64,000 nucleotides of DNA from Labrenzia sp. CE80 (GCF_009650605.1 NZ_WAJT01000001.1:2108001-2172000), one strand, 5' to 3'; shown: positions 49,736-58,413, counted from the first letter of the stretch. Numbers and translations are program-made. Notes: generated by a model from the sequence alone, not told the origin.

Positions 49736-50890
49736 TCAGGAGCCTTCTATACCTGCCTTTTCGGCCATTTCATTGATCCGCCCCAAGGACGAAGTATCTT
49801 CCGCAAACACTTTGCGGGCTTTTGTCAGCGCTGCCGCCGCCTTGTCGCGTTCGCCCAGAACGGAATAAGCCCGGATCAACCGAAGCCATTCATCAACGGT
49901 CCCGCCGGTGTCATCGAGCCGTTCGGCAAGACCCTCCACCATCCCGGAAATCATGGCCGTGCGATCCTGGTCCGTCATATCGCTTGCGGCGGCGACCTCT
50001 TCGGCATTTGGCCCGGGAAGAGCCTCCCCTGAGCCAAGCCTGCCCGCCATCTGCGTTCCGCCAAGCTTGGCAAGTTCCGCCTGCGCGACGGGAACCCAGG
50101 CTTCGCTGGGGTCCGAGCCTTCTAGAAGGGATGACCAGGAGGCAACCGCCTCTTCTGACTTTCCTTCCTGTCCAAGAGCCAGCGCGAGAAAGAAACGGGG
50201 TTTGACAGCGTCCGGCTCAAGCGCAACCGCGCGCTCGAAAGCGGCCTGCGCATCCGCACTGACGATGCCGTCATTGGCAACGGTCAGCGCTTCGCCGAAA
50301 TCCGTTTCAAGTTGTGCGGTCGCGCCCAGGAGACGGATCGCATTGGCATAGGCGTTGGCTGCTGCCTTCGGATTGCCCATGCGCATATAGACGGGAGCAA
50401 CAACGCTCCAGCCCTGGCCGTCCTGCGGATTTTCAGAAAGGTGACGTTCGACGCGAGCAACCAACACGTCAACCGACTGATTTTCGGCCGGCTCGGACAG
50501 GCGCGCGAGCAGCGGCTGATCGGGCAGATCAGGCGACCCGAGATAGAGATAGAGCCCGAAGGAGCCAAGCGGCAAGACAACCAGAGCAGTGACCATGGCA
50601 AGGCGCAGCAATGCAACACTCTTGCTTACGGTTTCAGTGCTTTGTTTGCGTTCATCAGCGGCCAGCAGGCGACGGGCGATTTCAGTTCGCGCGGCAACGG
50701 CGGCTTCGGCTTCGATCAATCCGCGCTCGAGATCCCGGTCAACTTCTGCAAGCTGCTGGCGGTAGACTGCCTTGTCGGCGGTCTGCTCGGTTTCCACGGG
50801 ACCTTCCCGGCGCGCACTGCGGGCCAGTGGCACAAGGATCGACAGGGCGGCGGCAGCCGTCATGACAGCAATCAGGATCCAAAACATCAT
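49736..50890 (-). CDS. ccmI: Cytochrome c maturation protein CcmI (CycH)
   Basis: 384 residues. Two TM helices (MMFWILIAVMTAAAALSILVPLA and LLRLAMVTALVVLPLGSFGLYLYLG) flank a cytoplasmic coiled segment typical of CcmI (VYRQQLAEVDRDLERGLI). A periplasmic TPR region (GQGWSVVAPVYMRMGNPKAAANAY) binds the C-terminal helix of apocytochromes. It acts as a chaperone feeding the CcmF/H lyase. First cistron of the ccmIEFH operon. The ATG is at 50890; a second ATG precedes Phe. The ribosome site is weak. Confidence 0.92.
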   Translation of the reverse strand: MMFWILIAVMTAAAALSILVPLARSARREGPVETEQTADKAVYRQQLAEVDRDLERGLIEAEAAVAARTEIARRLLAADERKQSTETVSKSVALLRLAMVTALVVLPLGSFGLYLYLGSPDLPDQPLLARLSEPAENQSVDVLVARVERHLSENPQDGQGWSVVAPVYMRMGNPKAAANAYANAIRLLGATAQLETDFGEALTVANDGIVSADAQAAFERAVALEPDAVKPRFFLALALGQEGKSEEAVASWSSLLEGSDPSEAWVPVAQAELAKLGGTQMAGRLGSGEALPGPNAEEVAAASDMTDQDRTAMISGMVEGLAERLDDTGGTVDEWLRLIRAYSVLGERDKAAAALTKARKVFAEDTSSLGRINEMAEKAGIEGS

Positions 50891-50991
50891 GAAGCACTAT
50901 AGAGCGCGACCGCGTCAGGAAGGCAAGCGCAAGACTATGTGACCAGCCGTCGCGGAAAGACTTGGCGCCGAAGGCTGACCAATGCAGAAAA

Positions 50992-52470
50992 CTACTGGCG
51001 ACGCATCTGTCCGACCGCGGCTTTCTTCGCAGGACCTGGCGCGAGTGTTTCAGCCTTGGCGACGATCTTGGTGCTCAGGGCGGTTTGCCGGCTTCGACGA
51101 AGTTGCTGTGCATACTCGCCGCCGAAGTAAATCTCAGACAGCATGATGGCCACATCGACTGCGGCAAGGTGGGCCTCTCTCCCCTTGCCGTCGGTCTTGT
51201 GAAGATCGCCGATCAGTGACCTTGTCAGGATCTCGAGGGTCTGCTCGACCGCCTGCCGCGTCCGTTTGCCAATATCATTGACCGCAAAGGTCTGCGAGGC
51301 ATTGCGGACCATGACAACGACCCGAAGCGCCCGCACCGCTTCGTCGATAACGGCCTGATCCTGATCAAGTTTACCGTCTTCATCGAAACCAGGTACCATC
51401 AGTGAGCGCCGGACCGCACTATGCGCATTTTGCAGCTCGCTCGTGACGATCTCAGAAATATCCTTCTTGGTCGCCGACAGACGTTTTTGCCAAGTTCCGG
51501 CGTGGGACAGGTCCATGTCCAGTTCAACGCCACGCACCAGGCTGTGATATTCCGACAAAGCCTGGGAGAAAGCGACGGGGTCCGGATTGTTGTTGCGGTG
51601 CTCATGAGCAAGGATGTTCAGCCGTTCGGCTTCGCTCAGAACCACATCGACGAAGGGTGAAAACTGCGAGTTGCTGATGGCCTTGGCATCATCGCTTCGC
51701 GCCAGACGTCCGGCCAGCGAGCAAAGGGCCGAAGGCGTGTCCGCGCGTTCCAGAAGGGCTGCGGCCACCACCGGGATATGATCGGGAAAGCGCGTCGACG
51801 CCTTCTCAACCAGTTTCAGGACGCCCTTGCCAGTCTTAAGACCGGTCGCATCAAGGCTTTCGGGCACAGCCTTCAGGAATGGCATCAACCAGCCTTCAGC
51901 TGCGAAGATCTTATTGATGTCCTTGAGTTCCTCGATGCCACGTTCACCGCCCACTTCCATACCAAGCCGGCGCCGGTCCTTGTCGGAAATCTCGATCTTG
52001 TGAAGCACATCGCCAACAGCCTCGACGGAGCTCTTGCGCAGACTCTTGACCAGCGTTTCCATTCGCTCTTCGCTGATGGTGTCCTGTTCGGCTTGGTCCA
52101 GCACACGTTTAACGTCGCTTGGCAGGACATCGCGGCTGATCCACTGCCAGACACGGTTGAGAACCGCACGATTGACACGGCCTTCCTGTTTGGTGGGCAG
52201 GTGTTCGTTGATCAGGAATTCGTCAAGCGGCGTGAAGAAAAGACGCTGAACCTGATTGCGACGCATCACACCGCGCGGCAAATCCTCTAGTTGAGGATCA
52301 GGCTTTCGAAGAAGATCGAGCGACGCGGCAAGTATCAATTCGATATGATCGTCGGCAGTACCGGATTTCTTTGCACGCTCCAGATTTCGGACAAGTGTTT
52401 CCACAGCCCGCGGAGAGAGCTCTTGCAAATACTTTCGTATTCTGTTGGTAACAATCTCGGTTTCTGACAT
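50992..52470 (-). CDS. Uncharacterised cytoplasmic helical protein
   Basis: 492 residues from ATG 52470 (GGCGGAAG upstream); the in-frame TTG extension to 52566 was not used. I do not recognise the family. It appears entirely alpha-helical and charged, with no signal peptide, TM helix or catalytic motif. It begins with TNRIRKYLQELSPRAVETLVRNLERAKKS and has a central long helical region with few glycines. The size and composition suggest a scaffold or regulatory protein. It lies between ccmI (101 bp) and the lipoprotein gene on the same strand. Confidence 0.6.
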   Translation of the reverse strand: MSETEIVTNRIRKYLQELSPRAVETLVRNLERAKKSGTADDHIELILAASLDLLRKPDPQLEDLPRGVMRRNQVQRLFFTPLDEFLINEHLPTKQEGRVNRAVLNRVWQWISRDVLPSDVKRVLDQAEQDTISEERMETLVKSLRKSSVEAVGDVLHKIEISDKDRRRLGMEVGGERGIEELKDINKIFAAEGWLMPFLKAVPESLDATGLKTGKGVLKLVEKASTRFPDHIPVVAAALLERADTPSALCSLAGRLARSDDAKAISNSQFSPFVDVVLSEAERLNILAHEHRNNNPDPVAFSQALSEYHSLVRGVELDMDLSHAGTWQKRLSATKKDISEIVTSELQNAHSAVRRSLMVPGFDEDGKLDQDQAVIDEAVRALRVVVMVRNASQTFAVNDIGKRTRQAVEQTLEILTRSLIGDLHKTDGKGREAHLAAVDVAIMLSEIYFGGEYAQQLRRSRQTALSTKIVAKAETLAPGPAKKAAVGQMRRQ

Positions 52471-52711
52471 CTTCCGCCGATATAAACGTGCGCCGCCCAG
52501 ACCAGAAGATATCTGCAGACCTTTAAACAAAGGTTGAGAAACTGCAAATGCGTTGCAATGTGACAACGGGAAATGTATTCGGCGACAATAACTTAGGGAC
52601 GCGTTCTCAAAAGAACGACCGCGAACACATTAGCGTCGTGCCTCACGCGTAGCATTGCCCAAAGGATGCAGAGAAAACTTGAGCCATTCCCCAAATAACC
52701 TTGAGGAAATC

Positions 52712-52765
52712 ATGAAGGCGCGGACTATCGGCAGCCTCCGCACCGTTTGCACCGTACTTAGGTGA
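52712..52765 (+). CDS. Possible 17-codon ORF with good ribosome site
   Basis: ATG at 52712 follows TTGAGGAAATC and runs 17 codons (MKARTIGSLRTVCTVLR) to TGA, ending within the 3' end of the convergent lipoprotein gene. Short and without further support; could be a leader peptide or chance. Confidence 0.25.
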   Translation: MKARTIGSLRTVCTVLR

Positions 52766-53195
52766 GCGTTTTCCAGGACCCGTCTTCCTGACGACATGCT
52801 GTGCCGCGCGAGGTCAGAGCCGCGCCATTCAGGATCATCTCGTGGGTAAATTCCCGGCAGGATGTGTCGTTGACCCGGTAGACCGGTCCGGGACGAACCT
52901 GGCCGCTGCGGCCGGTTTCCTCATTTTGCCAGGAGACCGCAACACCGTTGGCGCGTGCGCGCAGGGCCCGTTTTTGGGCCTCCGCAACAGCCTTGTAGTC
53001 GGATCTTTCGAGGGACTGGCCGAATTCGTTGTTCACAAGAACAGCGATTGCCGTGCTGGCTTCATCTTCCGCCACGCCGGAGGTGCTGGCACCGAACTGG
53101 CTTCCCCATGTCCCCTGCGTACCACCCGGCGCGGAACTGCAGGCAGCCAGACCGAACGCTAGCAAAATCAAGCATGAAAGAGTGCGAACCCGCAT
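52758..53195 (-). CDS. Surface lipoprotein (RT0821/Lpp0805-like)
   Basis: 145 residues from ATG 53195, which has CGGAG six bases upstream; an ATG at 53213 is the alternative. A lipoprotein signal with lipobox LAAC ends at about Cys19, so it is predicted to be lipidated and sorted to the outer membrane. The mature domain has the 17-kDa surface antigen-like C-terminal pattern (WQNEETGRSGQVRPGPVY and CREFTHEMILNG) seen in RT0821/Lpp0805 proteins. Function not known. It lies 156 bp downstream of the feuQ gene on the same strand. Confidence 0.8.
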   Translation of the reverse strand: MRVRTLSCLILLAFGLAACSSAPGGTQGTWGSQFGASTSGVAEDEASTAIAVLVNNEFGQSLERSDYKAVAEAQKRALRARANGVAVSWQNEETGRSGQVRPGPVYRVNDTSCREFTHEMILNGAALTSRGTACRQEDGSWKTLT

Positions 53196-53351
53196 TAAAC
53201 GCTCCGTCGTCATGACGCCTTTGGCCCTGCAAATGATGGCCCTAGAAATGAATCAATCCTAGCCTCTACTCTTATAGGCATTTTTTATGGCGGAACTACG
53301 CCTACGACAGGGCAAAGACCGAAGAAGAGGTCACAATTGCGTAACGGAATG

Positions 53352-54746
53352 TTACACTGAGGGCAAGATCAGCCGCGCCCGCAAGCCTCCAATCCCGGCC
53401 CGGTCCAACTCCAGGCGTCCTCCATAAAGCCCTGCAAGATCAGCAACAATGGAAAGCCCCAGCCCGGTTCCAGGCACCGTCTCGTCCAGCCGCCGGCCGC
53501 GCTTGACGGCCTCCCGCCGCTCTTCCTGCGACAAACCTGGGCCATCGTCTTCCACGACCAGTTCGAACAACTCGCGCGTTGCCTCGCCATGCTGTAACTG
53601 ACGAACATGGACGACAACTTTGGAGTTCGCCCATTTGCAGGCGTTGTCGAGCAGGTTTCCGGCCAACTCTTCCAGATCCTGCTGCTCGCCCCGGAACCTC
53701 AGGCCGTCAGGCATGGCATCTGCCAGCTCGACATCCCGCTCCCGATAGATCTTGGACATGGCCCGCGTCAGGCGGGACAAGATCGGCTCAACCTCGCAAG
53801 ACACACCGATGACGCGCCTTTGCGCCGCCATGCGGGCGCGCTCGAGATGATGCTGGATCTGGGTCGACATGATTGTCGCCTGTTCGGCGACCTTGTCGGC
53901 AAAAGGCCCGGATGCCGTCCGTGCCTCGTTTGAAATCACGCTTAAGGGCGTCTTCAGTCCATGAGCCAAATTGCCCACATGGGTTCGGGAACGTTCGACG
54001 ATTTCACGATTGGAATGGATCAGGGCGTTGAGTTCAACAGCCAGTGGCGCAAGCTCAACCGGCAGGTTCTCGTCAATCTCGTCAGCTTCACCGCGCCGCA
54101 CCTCGCCAAGGGACGCCCGCAGACGCACAAGCGGCCTGAGGCCGACGCGCACCTGAAGGAACACCGCGCCGACGAGCCCAGCACCAAACACCACCAGCGT
54201 CAGGACCACTTGGTTTGCGAAGTCACGCACATCCGCACGAAAACCCGCGGTCTCGGCAGCAACTGTGATGATGTACTCCGCACTGCCAAGCCCGATGCGT
54301 TGCTGGCGCACCCGGACCTCTTCGTTGCCCGGCCCCATGCCGAAGGAACTCCGATTTTCCGCGGAGCCAAGCGGTTCGACATCAAGCGGATCACCGACCA
54401 GCGACAAAGACGCGAACTGCACCTTTTCGCCGTTTGCAGCTTTGGCGACCGTCCAGTACCAGCCAGACAAGGGCAGGGAAAACCTCGGCTCGCCGACACC
54501 CTTGGGCTCACGGACAGGCGCATTTTCGCCTGCGGCCGGATTAGGCACCATCTCGGCCAGAATTGATTTCACATAAACATCAAGCTGGGCATCGAACGCA
54601 CGCTCGCTGGCGGACTGATAAAGTTCGACCAGGATGAAGCCGGCCACCGCCAGCGCAAGCACGGACCAGACGGCAGCAACGACAACGAGCCGCCCGGAAA
54701 GTGAGCGCGGCTTGCGCTTTGCTCCTGCGGGTTGTCCGCCCTGCAC
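53352..54746 (-). CDS. feuQ: FeuQ-like sensor histidine kinase
   Basis: About 464 residues using GTG 54746, four bases after the feuP stop; TTG codons at 54761 or 54785 are alternatives. Two TM helices (LVVVAAVWSVLALAVAGFILVELY and VVLTLVVFGAGLVGAVFLQV) enclose a periplasmic domain. The H-box is HVGNLAHGLKTPLSVIS and the ATP boxes include EDDGPGLS and GTGLGLSIV. Identified as FeuQ from the gene order feuN-feuP-feuQ and proximity to the ccmIEFH (cycHJKL) genes, as in Rhizobium and Brucella. In Sinorhizobium the pair controls cyclic glucan export; the role here is inferred. Confidence 0.82.
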   Translation of the reverse strand: MQGGQPAGAKRKPRSLSGRLVVVAAVWSVLALAVAGFILVELYQSASERAFDAQLDVYVKSILAEMVPNPAAGENAPVREPKGVGEPRFSLPLSGWYWTVAKAANGEKVQFASLSLVGDPLDVEPLGSAENRSSFGMGPGNEEVRVRQQRIGLGSAEYIITVAAETAGFRADVRDFANQVVLTLVVFGAGLVGAVFLQVRVGLRPLVRLRASLGEVRRGEADEIDENLPVELAPLAVELNALIHSNREIVERSRTHVGNLAHGLKTPLSVISNEARTASGPFADKVAEQATIMSTQIQHHLERARMAAQRRVIGVSCEVEPILSRLTRAMSKIYRERDVELADAMPDGLRFRGEQQDLEELAGNLLDNACKWANSKVVVHVRQLQHGEATRELFELVVEDDGPGLSQEERREAVKRGRRLDETVPGTGLGLSIVADLAGLYGGRLELDRAGIGGLRARLILPSV

Positions 54747-54750
54747 CGGC

Positions 54751-55419
54751 TCACTCGTCAACGGGTGTACCCAGGCGGTAGCCAAGTCCGCGGATGGTCT
54801 CGATCATGTCCGCACCAATTTTCTTGCGCAAACGACCAACAAACACTTCCACGGTATTGGAATCACGATCGAAATCCTGCTCGTACAGATGCTCGGTCAG
54901 TTCCGTGCGGGAAATGACCTTTCCCTGATGATGCAGGAGATAGGACAGCAGGCGATACTCGTGGGAGGTCAACTTGATGGGATTGCCATCATGGGTGACG
55001 CGCCCTGCCCGCAGATCCAGACGCACAAGTCCGCAAGTGATTTCATTGGACGCATGGCCGGCTGCCCGGCGCACCAAGGCGCGCACGCGGGCCAGTACTT
55101 CCTCCATGTGGAAGGGCTTGGCGACATAGTCGTCGGCACCCGCATCTATTCCAGCCACCTTGTCTGACCAGCGATCGCGGGCTGTCAGAATGAGGACCGG
55201 CATGGACCGGCCATCCCGGCGCCAGTTCTCCAGGACAGACAGACCGTCGAGCTTCGGCAGGCCGAGATCGAGCACCACAGCGTCATAGGGTTCCGTATCG
55301 CCGAGAAAGTGACCCTCTTCGCCGTCGAACGCCGTGTCGACCGCATAGCCCGCCTCGCCCAGCGCCGTCACCAGCTGACGATTGAGATCGGCATCATCTT
55401 CCACCACGAGCAAGCGCAT
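54751..55419 (-). CDS. feuP: FeuP-like response regulator
   Basis: 222 residues from ATG 55419 (AGGA upstream). OmpR/PhoP type: the receiver domain MRLLVVEDDADLNRQL has its phosphoacceptor in VVLDLGLPKLDG, and the C-terminal winged helix ends DSNTVEVFVGRLRKKIGADM and TIRGLGYRLG. Encoded 32 bp behind the small feuN-like gene and directly before the kinase. In Sinorhizobium meliloti FeuP activates ndvA and others under low osmolarity. Targets here are unknown. Confidence 0.88.
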   Translation of the reverse strand: MRLLVVEDDADLNRQLVTALGEAGYAVDTAFDGEEGHFLGDTEPYDAVVLDLGLPKLDGLSVLENWRRDGRSMPVLILTARDRWSDKVAGIDAGADDYVAKPFHMEEVLARVRALVRRAAGHASNEITCGLVRLDLRAGRVTHDGNPIKLTSHEYRLLSYLLHHQGKVISRTELTEHLYEQDFDRDSNTVEVFVGRLRKKIGADMIETIRGLGYRLGTPVDE

Positions 55420-55451
55420 CTGAAATCCTGTCGTTCTTGAAATCAATAAAG

Positions 55452-55706
55452 TCAGCGGCTGGCGTTCAGCACCTTGGTCTGCACCTTGCCGCCGACCAGA
55501 ACCGACAGCCGATAGACATAGCGGCCACCTTCAATGCACAGCTGCGCCTTGACGATTTCTCCGCCCGCAGCTGATTTCATCGATCCGAGCGACGCAGCCT
55601 TGCCGCTTGCAACCGCCTGACGCGCGTCGCCCTGGGACAGGCACTTCGCGCTGGCAGGCACCGCCGTCAGCAGGGTCAGAACAAGAAGGGCAAAAACACG
55701 TTTCAA
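55452..55706 (-). CDS. feuN: FeuN-like small periplasmic protein (TTG start)
   Basis: 84 residues with a clear signal peptide (KRVFALLVLTLLTAVPASA) and a PepSY-like core ending GGRYVYRLSVLVGGKVQTKVLNASR. The start is taken as TTG at 55706 with AAGGTG six bases upstream; GTG 55715 is the alternative. Its size, signal peptide and place immediately upstream of the feuP-feuQ pair match FeuN of Sinorhizobium meliloti, an essential periplasmic inhibitor of the FeuQ kinase. The gene is often missed because of its small size and non-ATG start. Confidence 0.75.
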   Translation of the reverse strand: MKRVFALLVLTLLTAVPASAKCLSQGDARQAVASGKAASLGSMKSAAGGEIVKAQLCIEGGRYVYRLSVLVGGKVQTKVLNASR

Positions 55707-55922
55707 CAGTATCACCTTCCGGCTTCCAGGGTCAGGCGACTTGGAGAGGCAATCCTTACACCTCATCCGCTTCGCGGCCGACACCTTTCACGTCGTATTT
55801 GATCGTTTTCTAGCAGAGCCCAGCTGAACACGACATGAATGACGGAACAAGCCTTTCGGGACGAGGATTTTTTCGGCACCATGTTGGAAATGGGCTGGAA
55901 CGCTGAACAGAGAGGCGAGACG

Positions 55923-56654
55923 ATGCTGGGGAAAACAAGGAGACGCGCCTCATGCGCATTTGTGGCAGCGACACTTCTGATCGCACCTGTCCCAGCGTCA
56001 GCCTGCGCCCTGGCCCTCGTGGTCGCCATGGACGGATCATCAAGTGTCAGTCCGGAGGAGCACAGGTTCCAGCTTGAGGGCCTCTCCGGGGCGCTCAAGG
56101 ACGACGACGTGCGCAAGGCCATCCAGAGCCTGGGCGGCATCTGGTTCTCCAGCTTCGAGTGGAGCGGACGCTATCAGCAGCATGTTCAGGTCGACTGGCG
56201 ATTCCTGGAGAGCGACGACAGCATTTCCATTGCTGCCGCAGACCTTGCAGCATCCGAAAGAGGCTACACCGATTTTCCGACAGCCCTAGGATACGCCCTG
56301 GGTTTTGCTGCCGTTCACATGGCGAAAGTGCCGGAGCCCTGCGCACGCAGAGTGGTGGACGTCGCCGGTGACGGCATCAACAATGAGGGTTTCAGTGCCG
56401 ACAAGGCTTACGGGGCCTTCGCCTTTGACGGGATCACGGTGAATGGTCTGGCGATTGCTGGAGCCGATCCGGACCCGGTTGCCTACTACCGGGACCAGGT
56501 CATCCGGGGTCCTGGCGCTTTCGTCGAAGTGGCCAAAGGCTTCGGCAATTATCGTGCGGCCATGAAACGCAAACTTCTGCGGGAGATCCAGAGCATGAAT
56601 TTCGCATCGGCCAAACCAGCATCCAGCATGGGTCCCTTACATCACCGCCGATGA
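55923..56654 (+). CDS. DUF1194 protein with von Willebrand A-like fold, exported
   Basis: 243 residues from ATG 55923 (GAGGCGAG upstream); an upstream ATG at 55839 would displace the signal peptide. A signal peptide (SCAFVAATLLIAPVPASACA) is followed by ALVVAMDGSSSVSPEEH, a MIDAS-like DxSxS metal site, and by RRVVDVAGDGINNEG near residue 155, the second MIDAS strand. DUF1194 proteins are common in rhizobia and relatives and have no established function. Stands alone; its 3' end overlaps the stop of the convergent WYL regulator by 13 bp. Confidence 0.85.
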   Translation: MLGKTRRRASCAFVAATLLIAPVPASACALALVVAMDGSSSVSPEEHRFQLEGLSGALKDDDVRKAIQSLGGIWFSSFEWSGRYQQHVQVDWRFLESDDSISIAAADLAASERGYTDFPTALGYALGFAAVHMAKVPEPCARRVVDVAGDGINNEGFSADKAYGAFAFDGITVNGLAIAGADPDPVAYYRDQVIRGPGAFVEVAKGFGNYRAAMKRKLLREIQSMNFASAKPASSMGPLHHRR

Positions 56655-57337
56655 TGACCCCGCTCTTCCATGCTGCGATAGAAGTCCTTGAGCGTCTTGC
56701 CAGATTCATGGCGGAAGCGGTCCTGTAGATCCGTGATGGTATCGATCCGATCCAGGCGAAACATTCGGAAGTCGGTGCGCAACTCGCACCAGGCTACCAG
56801 CGTCCAAACCTTGCCCCAGAACCACAAGCCAAGAGGACGCACGGTGCGTTCAGACGGTGTGTCCTCACGGTCACGATAGACAAGCGTCAGCCGCTTTCGG
56901 CCATCACTCGCAGCTTCCAGCACATCAATCCGATCACGAACCTCAGGTGTCATTTCTGGCGCAATGGCGTGGACCTCAACGGAACTGGTCCGCTCGCGCA
57001 TCGGGTTAGGCAGAACCGCGTCGATCTTGATCAACGCCTCTTCGGCTGCGCGTGCCATCTCCGCCCCGCCCCACGCGCGGATTAGACGAGCCCCGGCAAT
57101 CAGTGCCACGATCTCATCGCGGGAAAACATCAGTGGCGGAAGATCAAAGCCTGACCGCAGGATATAACCCACGCCGGCAGCGCCATCGATCGGCACACCC
57201 GATGCTTGAAGGTCGGCGATATCCCGGTAGATCGTGCGCTCGGACACTTCCAGCCATTCGGCCAGCTGCCGAGCGCGGACAAGCCGGCCGCCACGCAAAT
57301 ATTGCACGATTTGGAAAAGGCGGTCGGCTCGTCTCAT
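56642..57337 (-). CDS. YafY-type HTH-WYL transcriptional regulator
   Basis: 231 residues. The N-terminal helix-turn-helix reads RARQLAEWLEVSERTIYRDI; the central WYL domain (LTLVYRDREDTPSERTVRPLGLWFWGKVWTLVAWCELR) carries the conserved W-Y/F-L core thought to bind ligands or nucleic acid. ATG 57337 preferred, GTG 57340 directly before it is possible; both have GAGGAG upstream. It is the second gene of a two-gene operon with the VOC gene 11 bp upstream. The operon's probable operator lies at 57764-57787. Confidence 0.88.
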   Translation of the reverse strand: MRRADRLFQIVQYLRGGRLVRARQLAEWLEVSERTIYRDIADLQASGVPIDGAAGVGYILRSGFDLPPLMFSRDEIVALIAGARLIRAWGGAEMARAAEEALIKIDAVLPNPMRERTSSVEVHAIAPEMTPEVRDRIDVLEAASDGRKRLTLVYRDREDTPSERTVRPLGLWFWGKVWTLVAWCELRTDFRMFRLDRIDTITDLQDRFRHESGKTLKDFYRSMEERGHHRR

Positions 57338-57348
57338 CACAGGGCTCC

Positions 57349-57720
57349 TCAGCGGCTGAAAAGTCCGATGGAATTGCCATCAAGGTCAAGGCAGTAGGTG
57401 AAACGGCCAGCCGGGATGGCAATTGGGTCGGAAACCACTTCGCCGCCGGCCTTCGCCAACCGTTCCATGGTCGCTTCCAGAGTGTCCGGACACATCAGAT
57501 GGATTGTCGGGCCCGTTCCCTTGGCAGGCGGCGTGCCGGGATAAAGGTGCCCTGCGACACCGTCCTTCTTCGAGGGGAACATTGCGATAGGATTTGGGCC
57601 CATGTCGACGATCCTGTTTAATTCGGTCTGAAAGACCTCATTGTAGAAAGCGATGGACTTGTCGAGGTCGGTGACCGGCAATTCCATCCAGACCGTGAAG
57701 TCATCAGGTTGAAAGCTCAT
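57349..57720 (-). CDS. VOC-family (glyoxalase/bleomycin-resistance fold) protein
   Basis: 123 residues, one VOC domain with two beta-alpha-beta-beta-beta modules: WMELPVTDLDKSIAFYNEVF at the start and GRFTYCLDLDGNSIGLFSR at the end, the latter containing the typical metal-ligand Asp/Glu region. It may bind or modify a small toxic compound, but no specific chemistry is indicated. The ATG at 57720 has AGGAG upstream. Pairing with a WYL regulator is a recurrent arrangement. A strong inverted repeat lies 44 bp before the start. Confidence 0.85.
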   Translation of the reverse strand: MSFQPDDFTVWMELPVTDLDKSIAFYNEVFQTELNRIVDMGPNPIAMFPSKKDGVAGHLYPGTPPAKGTGPTIHLMCPDTLEATMERLAKAGGEVVSDPIAIPAGRFTYCLDLDGNSIGLFSR

Positions 57721-57763
57721 TTTCGTCTCCTGTCAAAAACAACAGGCAGACAGTCGCACAGGC

Positions 57764-57787
57764 CTCCTGACAGCATTCTGTCAGGAG
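57764..57787. promoter_or_regulatory. Perfect 10-4-10 inverted repeat, probable WYL-regulator operator
   Basis: Arms CTCCTGACAG and CTGTCAGGAG flank a CATT loop. It lies 44 bp upstream of the VOC start and 19 bp past the small membrane protein's stop. No T-run follows on either strand, so it is more probably the operator of the VOC-WYL operon than a terminator. Another CTGTC occurs close to the VOC ribosome site. Confidence 0.55.
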
Positions 57788-57805
57788 CGTGCTCGGCATG
57801 TGCTG

Positions 57806-58201
57806 TTATTTCGGACGAACCGACCGGCTGATACTCTTGACGCCGTCGACCAGAAACAAGCTGGTGATGATTGCGCCGCCCCAGTCGCGCAGAACCGGAA
57901 CCTCGGCAATTTTCCAGCCAAAATGAAAGACACTGTCGAGGCAGACTGCGGCCCACCAGAGCCCAAGCGGCAGAACAAAAGCCAGTCGTCCAAGCCGTCC
58001 CGCTGAGAAAAACTGGCCGTTTTCAGCCAACAAGACCTTCCTGGCCTCGCTGCGGGCGGCAATTTCCGCCCGGATTTCTTCAGCCGCCAGTTCGGCAGCG
58101 ATCCGGTCCTGCTCGGTTCTGCTGTCGAGACGTTGTCTGGCGTGGGCCAGCAAGCTTTCGAGGACGGATCCGGACAGCCAGGTGAGAATCGCAGCGATCA
58201 T
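57806..58201 (-). CDS. Small membrane protein of the lysis cassette (holin-like)
   Basis: 131 residues. A charged Ala/Glu/Arg-rich helix (about 25-60) is followed by two to three hydrophobic segments (LGRLAFVLPLGLWWAAVCLD and WGGAIITSLFLVDG). This resembles the 3TM holin-type proteins of GTAs and phages, but similarity is only in layout. The ATG overlaps the upstream gene by ATGA (58198-58201). Last gene of the GTA-linked lysis cluster. Confidence 0.55.
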   Translation of the reverse strand: MIAAILTWLSGSVLESLLAHARQRLDSRTEQDRIAAELAAEEIRAEIAARSEARKVLLAENGQFFSAGRLGRLAFVLPLGLWWAAVCLDSVFHFGWKIAEVPVLRDWGGAIITSLFLVDGVKSISRSVRPK

Positions 58202-58413
58202 GTCTCATCCCTTTTTGCGACCCAGCCAGCCGACCCCTTGGTGACATGACGCAACAGGATGTTGACGAGTCCGACAGCAGCGATGACCCAGGGCGTCATG
58301 TTCGCTGGCAGGATCGCACTCAAGTCGACAGCGCTCACGTGCTCAGCCAATTGCGCAATGACGACCAGAATACCGACGACGCCGTTGAACAGAAGGGTTT
58401 TCCAGCCAGACAT
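58198..58413 (-). CDS. Small two-TM membrane protein, lysis-cassette member
   Basis: 71 residues from ATG 58413 (AGGAG upstream). Two hydrophobic helices (LLFNGVVGILVVIAQLA and TPWVIAAVGLVNILLRHV) with a basic C-terminus. Small two-TM proteins of this type accompany endolysin genes in alphaproteobacterial phages and could be holins or antiholins. It sits between the endolysin gene (55 bp) and another membrane protein (ATGA overlap). Confidence 0.6.
   Translation of the reverse strand: MSGWKTLLFNGVVGILVVIAQLAEHVSAVDLSAILPANMTPWVIAAVGLVNILLRHVTKGSAGWVAKRDET

Noticed and set aside
53341..53355. GTAAC/GTTAC dyad at the feuQ stop
   Set aside because: Stem is only five weak base pairs with no T-run, so it was not called a terminator.
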